20,164 nucleotides of DNA from Clostridiales bacterium (GTDB taxonomy: Bacteria; Bacillota; Clostridia; Oscillospirales; Acutalibacteraceae). A program made the translations under genes and the position numbers. The notes beneath the pieces are model-generated. The model did no database searches, was not told where the DNA came from, and saw nothing but the letters and a program-made list of their open reading frames with translations. Of this stretch, positions 1-5,708 are shown in pieces. How positions within the stretch are numbered: position 1 is the first letter of the stretch; each line of letters starts with the position of its first letter. The stretch spans positions 1 to 20,164 of the forward strand of contig JAAVYX010000205.1 of NCBI GenBank assembly GCA_022791355.1, in the 5' to 3' direction.

Positions 1-1
1 C

Positions 2-1063
2 GGCAAGACCATGACCCAGCACCAGCTGGCCAAATGGTGCAACGCCGACATCATCATCTACGTGGGCTGCGGCGAACGGGGCAATGAGATGACCCAGGTG
101 CTGGACGAGTTCGGCGAGCTGATCGACCCCCGTTCGGGCCGGAAGCTGACCGACCGTACCGTGCTCATCGCCAACACCTCCAATATGCCGGTGGCGGCCC
201 GGGAGGCCTCCATCTACACCGGCATCACCTTGGCCGAGTATTACCGGGACATGGGCTACGACGTGGCCATGATGGCCGATTCCACCTCCCGCTGGGCCGA
301 GGCCCTGCGGGAAATCTCTGGGCGGCTGGAGGAAATGCCGGCCGAGGAAGGCTTTCCCGCCTATCTGCCCTCCCGCCTGTCGGAATTCTACGAGCGGGCC
401 GGCCGGGTGGAAACCTTAAACGGCAAGCAGGGCTCGGTGACGGTCATCGGGGCGGTTTCGCCCCAGGGAGCCGACTTCTCCGAGCCGGTCACCCAGAACA
501 CCAAGCGGTTTACCCGGGTCTTCTGGGCGCTGGATAAGTCCCTGGCCTACGCCCGCCATTATCCCGCCATCAACTGGACCACCAGCTACAGCGAGTACGA
601 TCTGGATCTGGCCCGGTACTTGGAGGACGAGGTCGACCCCGATTTTATGAAGTACCGCGCCCGGTTTATGGCCATTCTCCGGGAGGAAAGCGCCCTGATG
701 GAAATCGTCAAGCTCATCGGCGCGGACGTTCTGCCCGACGATCAGAAGCTGACCATCGACCTGGCCCGGGTCATCCGGGTGGGCTTTTTGCAGCAGAACG
801 CCTACCATGCCGACGATACCTACGTACCCCTGCGCAAGCAGTTTTTGATGATGCGGGTGGTCCTGCACCTCTACGACAAGGGCCGCCAGCTCATCGCCGC
901 CGGCCTGCCGGCGGCCCGGATCAGCGAATCGGGCCTCTATGAAAAGCTGATCAAGATCAAATACGACGTGCCCAACGACAAGCCCGAGCTATTCGACGAC
1001 TATCTGGCCGATATCGACCGGGTTATGGACGGCCTGCTGCAAAACAGCGCGCCTATCCAGTAA
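2..1063 (+). CDS. atpA/ntpA: V/A-type ATPase catalytic subunit A, 5' truncated by window edge
   Basis: This is the C-terminal 353 residues of the catalytic A subunit of a V/A-type (rotary, H+ or Na+) ATPase. The reading frame is open to the window edge and begins with GKT, the end of the Walker A P-loop, followed by the family-typical QHQLAKW. The first ATG, at 11, is internal and not the true start. Other visible family motifs are GCGERGNEM (catalytic glutamate region), the Walker B segment MMADSTSRWAEALREISGRLEEMP, and the helical C-terminal domain. Full-length A subunits have about 590 residues, so roughly 235 are missing upstream. It is the first gene seen of an A-B-D operon; B starts 38 bp downstream. 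The subunit sits in the cytoplasmic V1 head and binds ATP in the A3B3 hexamer. The direction of use (ATP synthesis or ion pumping) cannot be told from the sequence. Confidence 0.97.
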   Translation, partial: GKTMTQHQLAKWCNADIIIYVGCGERGNEMTQVLDEFGELIDPRSGRKLTDRTVLIANTSNMPVAAREASIYTGITLAEYYRDMGYDVAMMADSTSRWAEALREISGRLEEMPAEEGFPAYLPSRLSEFYERAGRVETLNGKQGSVTVIGAVSPQGADFSEPVTQNTKRFTRVFWALDKSLAYARHYPAINWTTSYSEYDLDLARYLEDEVDPDFMKYRARFMAILREESALMEIVKLIGADVLPDDQKLTIDLARVIRVGFLQQNAYHADDTYVPLRKQFLMMRVVLHLYDKGRQLIAAGLPAARISESGLYEKLIKIKYDVPNDKPELFDDYLADIDRVMDGLLQNSAPIQ

Positions 1064-1101
1064 GCCTTTCCGGCAAATCCTGCGTAAAGGACTGAATTGC
1101 T

Positions 1102-2526
1102 ATGATTATTGAACATGTGGGACTCCAGGATATCGCCGGTTCCCTTGTGGTGCTGGACGGGGTCGAGGGTGCGTCCTATGAGGAGATTGTAGAGCTGCGC
1201 CTGGAGGACGGCGGCCGCCGCACCGGCCGTATCGTCCAAATCGACGGGGAGCGGGTGGTCATTCAGGTCTTTGAGGGAACCCGGGGACTCTCCCTGCAAA
1301 ATACCCGCACGGTCTGTACGGCGCACCCCATGGAGCTCTCCCTTTCGGGTGAAATTTTAGGCCGGGTGTTCGACGGCGTGGGCCGTCCCAAGGACGGGCT
1401 GGGAGATATTTTCCCCGAGGCGTCCATGGACGTAAACGGCCTGCCCATCAACCCGGTCTCCCGGGTCTACCCCCGAAACTATATCTCCACCGGCGTCTCG
1501 TCTATCGACGCTCTTTCCACCCTGATCCGGGGACAGAAGCTGCCGATCTTCTCGGGCTCGGGCATGAAGCATAACGAGCTGGCCGTGCAGATCGTCCGTC
1601 AGGCCAAGATTGCCGACGAGGAGGGGGCGGATTTCGCCATCGTCTTCGCCGCCATGGGCGTGAAAAACGACGTGGCCGATTACTTCCGCCGCTCCTTTGA
1701 ATCCACCGGCGTTTTGGAGCGGGTGGTCATGTTTTTAAACCTTTCCAACGACCCCATCATCGAGCGTACCATCACCCCCCGCTGCGCCCTGACCGCCGCC
1801 GAGTATCTGGCCTTCCAGAAGGGGATGCACATCCTGGTGGTCATGACCGATATGACCTCCTACTGCGAGGCCCTGCGGGAGTTCTCCTCCTCCAAGGGCG
1901 AGATTCCCGGCCGTAAGGGTTATCCCGGCTATCTGTATTCCGATTTGGCCTCCCTATACGAGCGGGCGGGCATGATCAAGGGAAGCAAGGGCTCGGTCAC
2001 CCAGATTCCCATCCTCACCATGCCCAACGACGATATCACCCATCCCGTTCCCGACCTGACCGGCTACATCACCGAGGGCCAGATCGTTTTGGACCGCGCC
2101 TTAGACGGACTGGGCGTCTATCCCCCGGTGAGCGTGCTGCCCAGCCTGTCCCGTCTGATGAAGGACGGTATCGGCGAGGGGTATACCCGAGCCGACCACG
2201 CCCCCTTGTCCAACCAGCTGTTCGCCGCCTATGCCAAGGTGCAGGACGCCAGGGCCCTGGCCTCGGTTATCGGCGAGGATGAGCTGTCGCCTACGGATAA
2301 AAGGTATATTGAGTTCGGCCGCCGGTTTGAAAACCGTTTTCTCTCCCAGCGTTCCACCGAAAACCGCAGCATAGAACAGACCCTGAACCTGGGCTGGGAA
2401 CTGCTCTCCACCCTCCCTAGAGAGGAACTGGACCGTATCGACGACGAGCTGCTGGATAAGTATTACCGTGCGGACGGCGGGGATTCCACCGCCGAGGCCG
2501 CAGGGGACGGGGAAGAAGTCAAGTAG
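1102..2526 (+). CDS. atpB/ntpB: V/A-type ATPase regulatory subunit B
   Basis: This 474-residue protein is full length for the non-catalytic B subunit of V/A-type ATPases. An ATG start lies 10 bases after AAAGGA (1086-1091). The N-terminal beta-barrel is followed by a degenerate P-loop, SGSGMKHN at residues 151-158. Most homologues have SGSGLPHN there, and as in the whole family no GKT/GKS is present, so it is not a catalytic site. Family blocks such as GEIPGRKGYPGYLYSDLA and PVPDLTGYITEGQ are present. The C-terminus ends in an acidic tail rich in Asp, Glu and Gly. It pairs with subunit A in the A3B3 head. The next subunit gene, D, is displaced by about 400 bp. Confidence 0.97.
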   Translation: MIIEHVGLQDIAGSLVVLDGVEGASYEEIVELRLEDGGRRTGRIVQIDGERVVIQVFEGTRGLSLQNTRTVCTAHPMELSLSGEILGRVFDGVGRPKDGLGDIFPEASMDVNGLPINPVSRVYPRNYISTGVSSIDALSTLIRGQKLPIFSGSGMKHNELAVQIVRQAKIADEEGADFAIVFAAMGVKNDVADYFRRSFESTGVLERVVMFLNLSNDPIIERTITPRCALTAAEYLAFQKGMHILVVMTDMTSYCEALREFSSSKGEIPGRKGYPGYLYSDLASLYERAGMIKGSKGSVTQIPILTMPNDDITHPVPDLTGYITEGQIVLDRALDGLGVYPPVSVLPSLSRLMKDGIGEGYTRADHAPLSNQLFAAYAKVQDARALASVIGEDELSPTDKRYIEFGRRFENRFLSQRSTENRSIEQTLNLGWELLSTLPREELDRIDDELLDKYYRADGGDSTAEAAGDGEEVK

Positions 2527-2547
2527 TCCGCAAAGGAAAAAGACAGC

Positions 2548-2669
2548 AATTTGTTTGGACCGGGTGTAAGCATGGCGGCGCTGTTCTCCTAGACGGACGA
2601 CAGCTGGACGCCCGACCGAGCGGCTAGGCCTTCCGCCTTGCCCTGCATACATCCTTCCCCAAACAAATT
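2548..2669 (+). ncRNA. Candidate structured RNA or small inverted-repeat element between V-ATPase B and D
   Basis: A perfect 11-bp inverted repeat (AATTTGTTTGG at 2548-2558, CCAAACAAATT at 2659-2669) closes the element. Inside it, after a small internal loop, GGGTGTAAGCATGG (2562-2575) pairs with CCCTGCATACATCC (2641-2654) at 12 of 14 positions, counting one G-U pair. Further inside, GGCG/CGCC and CTGT/ACAG can form an arm. The result is a rod of about 122 nt, with a U-run 17 nt further on (2686-2691). It does not match the 4.5S/SRP, 6S, tmRNA or RNase P signatures I know. It could be a cis-acting RNA in the operon transcript, a small stand-alone RNA, or a MITE-like repeat. Strand is assumed from the operon. 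Confidence 0.4.
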
Positions 2670-2740
2670 AGCAGACTACCAGCTCTTTTTTATGGCCCCG
2701 GCCCTTTTGCCGCCCGTCGGCGGACGGCGTCCCGCGGCGC

Positions 2741-2834
2741 GGTTTTCCGGCAAACTTTACCGTTAGCAGCGTTAAAAATCTTTGGCGTACGCCAGTTACG
2801 CCTGCAAATTTTTTGCCTTGCATTCCGGAAAACC
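2741..2834. repeat. 10-bp inverted repeat spanning 94 bp, with nested palindromes
   Basis: GGTTTTCCGG (2741-2750) and CCGGAAAACC (2825-2834) are perfect inverted repeats. Between them lies the palindrome TGGCGTACGCCA (2783-2794), and GGCAAA (2749-2754) can pair with TTTGCC (2812-2817). There is no U-run directly after the 3' arm, so this is not a simple terminator. It lies in the same gap as the longer rod-like element and may be a separate small repeat. Confidence 0.5.
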
Positions 2835-2928
2835 TGCTCGGAAATCCGTACTTTTTCGCTTATGTGAACTGGCTTTAGCGGGGCGGAAGCCGCCCCCTTT
2901 CCGCCGCGCATGTTTTGAAACGAGGTGA

Positions 2929-3546
2929 ATGTCCTTGGCTGAACAGGTTTTCCCCACCAAAGGCAATTTGATGAAAATAAAAAAATCCCTGGAGCTGGCC
3001 CGCACCGGCTTTGACCTGCTTGACCGTAAGCGGAACATCCTGGTACGGGAAACCATGGCCCTTATCGACACGGCCAAGGAGATCCAGAGCCTGATCAATG
3101 TCACCTACGCCAAGGCCTATGAGGCGCTGCAGGCTGCCAACGTCACCCTGGGACTGGTGGATGAGATGGCCGCCGCCATTCCGGTGGAGCATGGCCTGTC
3201 CATTGGCTATCGCAGCGTCATGGGGGTGGAGATCCCGTCTGTGGGGCTGCACCCCACTCCCCGTAAAAACTATTTTGGCTATCAGAGCACCAGCGTGCAG
3301 CTGGACGAGGCCTACGCCCGGTTCGACGACGTGAAACGCCTGACCGCCCGGCTGGCTGAAATCGAAAACGGGGTTTACCGGCTGGCCCAGGGCATCCGTA
3401 AAACCCAAAAGCGGGCTAACGCCTTAAAGAATATTATGATTCCCCGGTTTGAAACGCAGGTCAAGTTTATAACCGACGCGCTGGAGGAAAAGGAGCGGGA
3501 GGAGTTCTCCCGTCTGAAGGTTATCAAAAAGACCTTGGACGCGTAA
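2929..3546 (+). CDS. atpD/ntpD: V/A-type ATPase central stalk subunit D
   Basis: This is the D subunit, the long coiled-coil of the central rotor stalk that couples ATP hydrolysis in A3B3 to the membrane ring. It has 205 residues, a usual family length. The N-terminal pattern FPTKGNLMKIKKSLELARTG and the helical C-terminal KTQKRANALKNIMIP segment are characteristic. Start choice is open. The ATG at 2929 sits only one base after the AGGTG Shine-Dalgarno core (2923-2927). The TTG at 2935, two codons in, has the ideal 7-base spacing and gives a protein beginning with LAEQVFPTKG, so TTG is probably the real start. It is the last recognisable gene of the operon here. Confidence 0.95.
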   Translation: MSLAEQVFPTKGNLMKIKKSLELARTGFDLLDRKRNILVRETMALIDTAKEIQSLINVTYAKAYEALQAANVTLGLVDEMAAAIPVEHGLSIGYRSVMGVEIPSVGLHPTPRKNYFGYQSTSVQLDEAYARFDDVKRLTARLAEIENGVYRLAQGIRKTQKRANALKNIMIPRFETQVKFITDALEEKEREEFSRLKVIKKTLDA

Positions 3547-3855
3547 AGGAGATCGCTGCCTCCAAACGGCGGGGCCTTTTAGGAACACTTCGTAAAAAAA
3601 CTGGCGCCCGTTGGAAAGCGTTTGCTGTTCAGCGGGCGTTGAATGATATAGGCAACATATCCCCAAAACTGCAAACGACGTTTTTGCACCCGGCCCACCG
3701 GCAGGTAAGCGTTGCCTATGAAGTCTAAGGCATGGCCGCGGCTGCGGCCTTATGCGGCGCGTATCGCAGCAGACTGCAAAAGAAGGATTTTCTTCTTTTG
3801 CAGCGCTTTGCCGATAATGGTTGCGCGATAAAACAGGATTTGCGGAGGCGCCGGA
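3547..3855. other. 309-bp hairpin-rich noncoding spacer
   Basis: No gene was recognised. Several inverted repeats are visible. ATAGGCAAC (3648-3656) pairs with GTTGCCTAT (3711-3719). TGCAAA (3670-3675) pairs with TTTGCA (3683-3688). GGCCGC-GGCT-GCGGCC lies at 3734-3749. A perfect 12-bp hairpin, CTGCAAAAGAAG with its complement and a 6-nt loop, lies at 3774-3803. None is followed by a U-run, so none looks like a standard terminator. A strong Shine-Dalgarno sequence, AAAGGAG (3545-3551), right at the end of the subunit D gene has no start codon after it. Confidence 0.6.
3774..3803. repeat. Perfect 12-bp hairpin without U-run
   Basis: CTGCAAAAGAAG (3774-3785) and CTTCTTTTGCAG (3792-3803) are separated by a 6-nt loop. 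It lies 52 bp upstream of the TIGR04076 gene. There is no T-run on either strand, so a terminator is unlikely; it may be a dispersed palindromic repeat or an mRNA leader structure. Confidence 0.6.
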
Positions 3856-4170
3856 TTGAAAAAAGTAAAGATTTCTGTTATGAAAACAGCATGTTATTCA
3901 GATTTAATAGAGAAATACGAAAATCCCATTACACATGCCTGCGATATGAAGGTTGGGCAGACCTTTATTGCGAATGGCTGGCAGAAGCCGGCAGATTTTT
4001 GCGGCAGCGCATGGGATAGCATATCGCCTTTTGTCATGACGCTGGCCCACGGCGGGGAGGACCTTTACGACGGCTGGATGAAAAACAAGAAGTCCGCTAT
4101 GATTTCCTGCAACGATGGTTTTCGCCCCGTCAGCTTTTTGCTTGAGACCTTGGATATGGACGCAGAATGA
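3856..4170 (+). CDS. TIGR04076 family protein, TTG start
   Basis: This 104-residue protein resembles the small TIGR04076 family, whose function is not known. The family-like blocks seen are KKVKISVMKT at the N-terminus, CDMKVGQTF, the FCGSAWDSI segment, and the conserved C-terminal ISCNDGFRPVSFLLE. The several cysteines (near residues 13, 29, 49 and 86) could suggest metal or redox chemistry, but this is inference only. The start is TTG at 3856, set by GGAGG at 3844-3848 with 7-base spacing. An internal ATG at 3880 would remove the conserved KKVKISV strand. The gene stands alone and is followed by a strong terminator. Confidence 0.8.
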   Translation: MKKVKISVMKTACYSDLIEKYENPITHACDMKVGQTFIANGWQKPADFCGSAWDSISPFVMTLAHGGEDLYDGWMKNKKSAMISCNDGFRPVSFLLETLDMDAE

Positions 4171-4255
4171 CAATTTTCGGTTTATCGTCTTGTCCCGCAG
4201 GCGGCATAGTAAGGCAGCGTGTGTTGAAACGGCCGAAATAGACCCTAGACGGTAT

Positions 4256-4307
4256 GCAAAGGGCGAGACAAACCCAAATGGTCTGTCTCGCCCTTTGCTT
4301 CTTTATG
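4256..4307 (+). terminator. Rho-independent terminator after the TIGR04076 gene
   Basis: A perfect 15-bp stem (4256-4270 with 4284-4298) contains GCAAAGGGCGAGACA and its complement around a 13-nt loop. It is followed by the T-rich TTCTTT. The reverse strand has no T-run, so it serves the + transcript. The following zinc-ribbon/TM2 gene is convergent. Confidence 0.8.
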
Positions 4308-4370
4308 AATCGCCGCCCTTGTATCGCCGCTGTTTAGACTGAAACATGCTCTTGCAACAAAAAAACTTTA

Positions 4371-4784
4371 TCAGACATAATAGGGATTGGGCTTAAACAG
4401 CAGGGTGATCAGATCGACCAGCCATCCGATACCGAACAGTCCCGCCGTAAAAATATAGAGAACGCCCATTCCGGCCTTGCCCTCATAAAACTTATGCGCA
4501 CCGATGCCGCCTAAGAAAAAACAGAGGAAAAAGGCGGCCCATTTGTTTCGCATCCGCAGGCCAACAACGTTGTTGTTGACGTTATTTACGATAACATTGG
4601 GCTGGGCATACGGCGGATTGCCCGGCTGCGCATAAGGCATGCCTGCCACCTGACACCCGCAATGGGGACAAATCACCGCCGCCGCCGAAATTTTTGCGCC
4701 GCAGTGCTGACAAAATTTTGTGTTTCCGGCCGCTTGCTGAGGCGCCGCCTGCCCCTGTTGATTGGTAGTCTGCGTTTGATCCAT
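4371..4784 (-). CDS. Zinc-ribbon and TM2 domain membrane protein
   Basis: This 137-residue protein has three parts. A Gln/Ala-rich N-terminus leads into a zinc ribbon with two CxxC knuckles (C25/C28 and C39/C42), then a Pro/Asn-rich linker with a repeated PYAQP. The C-terminal TM2 domain has two hydrophobic segments (about 82-94 and 107-130) around GGIGAHKFYEGK, followed by the GIGWLVDLITLL signature. A start at 4802 (TTG) is possible, but the ATG at 4784 has GGAGG 7 bases upstream and is preferred. A perfect consensus promoter lies upstream. TM2 proteins with zinc ribbons are common in Firmicutes; their role is not settled. The gene is convergent with the TIGR04076 gene and divergent from the ACT-domain gene. 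Confidence 0.85.
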   Translation of the reverse strand: MDQTQTTNQQGQAAPQQAAGNTKFCQHCGAKISAAAVICPHCGCQVAGMPYAQPGNPPYAQPNVIVNNVNNNVVGLRMRNKWAAFFLCFFLGGIGAHKFYEGKAGMGVLYIFTAGLFGIGWLVDLITLLFKPNPYYV

Positions 4785-4831
4785 GATAACCCCTCCGTTC
4801 AATATGACTGCGCAGAAAAGCTGCCTACTCT

Positions 4832-4861
4832 ATTATAGTCTGTTTTCGTGTGATTTGTCAA
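4832..4861 (-). promoter_or_regulatory. Sigma-A type promoter of the zinc-ribbon/TM2 gene
   Basis: Read on the - strand, TTGACA (4856-4861) and TATAAT (4832-4837) are both exact consensus with an 18-bp spacer. The expected transcript start is about 40 bases upstream of the ATG at 4784. Confidence 0.85.
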
Positions 4862-4918
4862 TCTGTCATGTGAAGGCTGTCTATATATGTCGCCTGCTGC
4901 TGAAGGCAAAAAAGAGCC

Positions 4919-4946
4919 TTGCAAAACTTTGCCTCAAAGGTATAAT
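4919..4946 (+). promoter_or_regulatory. Probable promoter of the ACT_7 gene
   Basis: TTGCAA (4919-4924) and TATAAT (4941-4946) are 16 bp apart on the + strand. They would give a leader of about 130 nt before the ATG at 5087. In that leader I see a GC-rich GGCGG/CCGCC segment just before the ribosome binding site, but no known riboswitch. Confidence 0.6.
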
Positions 4947-5086
4947 TGCTGTATGGCCGCAGGCTGTAGGTAAGATTCCAGATGAGCCGATAGAAGCGGT
5001 CCGTCCGTAGAAGGGCATAAAAAAGGCCCGATTGGAAAGGGTATAACTGTGCGGCGGTTCCGCCCGGCGGAAAGGAGAAACTGGAT

Positions 5087-5455
5087 ATGGAGCTGAAAAT
5101 GATCCCCGGGACCTTCACGGTCTGTAAGATATTAGACCCGTCTCAAGCCGACCTTACGGACGCCTACTGCTTTTTATGCAAGACCGATACCGAGCTTTCC
5201 CTTGTATGCAGGACCCAGCAGGTCCCCGCGCAGACGCTGGAGCGGGAGGACGGCTGGCGGGCCATTCGGATACAAGGCAAGCTGGATTTTTCCCTGGTGG
5301 GGGTACTGTCCCATATCGCCGGTATCCTGGCTGAAAAACAGATCGGCGTCTTTGCGGTCTCTACCTTTGACACCGATTATTTTTTAATAAAATCGGCCGA
5401 TTTCCAGCCGGCCCTACAGGCTCTTCGGCTGGGGGGACACCGGATTCTGTCCTGA
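5087..5455 (+). CDS. ACT_7 (CASTOR/ACT-like) domain protein
   Basis: The 122-residue protein matches the ACT_7 family, small tandem-ACT-fold proteins of unknown ligand. Family-like blocks include FTVCKILD at the start, TDTELSLVC near residues 33-41, the LEREDGWRAIRIQGKLDFSLVGVLS core, and the IGVFAVSTFDTDYFLIK strand. ACT folds usually bind amino acids and regulate enzymes; what this protein binds is not known. ATG at 5087 has AAAGGAG (5071-5077) at 9-base spacing. Its next neighbour is the ammonium transporter fusion, which has its own promoter, so a shared role in nitrogen or amino-acid sensing is possible but only inferred. Confidence 0.85.
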   Translation: MELKMIPGTFTVCKILDPSQADLTDAYCFLCKTDTELSLVCRTQQVPAQTLEREDGWRAIRIQGKLDFSLVGVLSHIAGILAEKQIGVFAVSTFDTDYFLIKSADFQPALQALRLGGHRILS

Positions 5456-5566
5456 TTGAATCGGCGAGTATGGTGGAATCCTCCAGTTTTGTTCGTCCAG
5501 CTGTCCCATATTCTTTTCTATTCTGCACAGACTTTGGCTTTTGTCCCTTTCCGCGCCAATTTTGCA

Positions 5567-5595
5567 TTGACATTTGCGCCCCCGGCTCGTATACT
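5567..5595 (+). promoter_or_regulatory. Consensus promoter of the amt-PII fusion gene
   Basis: TTGACA (5567-5572) and TATACT (5590-5595) are separated by exactly 17 bp. The transcript should begin near 5602, only about 5 bases before the strong hairpin at 5607, so the terminator-like structure lies in the amt leader rather than simply behind the ACT_7 gene. Confidence 0.8.
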
Positions 5596-5606
5596 GTTTC
5601 CAGAAG

Positions 5607-5656
5607 GCAAGGGCGCCGCGACTCGTTTGACGAGTGTCGCGGCGCCCTTGCTTTTT
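5607..5656 (+). terminator. Terminator-like hairpin in the amt leader (possible attenuator)
   Basis: A perfect 16-bp GC-rich stem (5607-5622 with 5636-5651) can be extended by an inner TCGT/ACGA pairing and is followed by TTTTT (5652-5656). By form it is a strong Rho-independent terminator. Two readings are possible. It may end the ACT_7 transcript, 150 bp after that gene's stop. Or it may act as a leader attenuator of amt, because a consensus promoter lies directly upstream. Both could hold at once. Confidence 0.8.
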
Positions 5657-5663
5657 GCTTAAA

Positions 5664-5679
5664 ATACACGGCCGTGTAT
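5664..5679. promoter_or_regulatory. Perfect 16-bp palindrome ATACACGGCCGTGTAT in the amt leader
   Basis: The palindrome is exact over 16 bp. It lies 8 bp after the U-run of the leader hairpin and about 30 bp before the amt start codon. It could be an operator for a dimeric regulator or a second RNA hairpin. No matching regulator was identified in the window. Confidence 0.5.
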
Positions 5680-5708
5680 GCGAAAAAGAGAAAGGGAAGT
5701 GAAGCTGT

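Larger units (their letters stand above)
2527..2928 (+). other. 402-bp gene-free gap inside the V-ATPase operon with two inverted-repeat blocks
   Basis: No credible gene is found on either strand. The stretch holds two separate structured blocks, listed on their own (2548-2669 and 2741-2834), plus a T-run at 2686-2691. There is also a short hairpin around CCGTC/GACGG near 2714-2727 and the 12-base palindrome TGGCGTACGCCA at 2783-2794. B and D genes of V/A-ATPase operons are usually adjacent, so this looks like inserted or acquired sequence, or a regulatory segment between cistrons. Which of these is true cannot be decided from one sequence. Confidence 0.7.

Noticed and set aside
2548..2669. 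Identification as 4.5S/SRP RNA or 6S RNA
   Set aside because: The SRP tip motif (GGAAG/AGCAGC type loop) is absent and the 6S promoter-like bulge pattern could not be recognised; left as an unknown structure.
3774..3803. Hairpin as terminator of the V-ATPase operon
   Set aside because: No U-run follows on either strand.
3732..4019. 95-codon + strand frame starting in the spacer
   Set aside because: It overlaps the TIGR04076 gene in another frame and has no motif or binding site.
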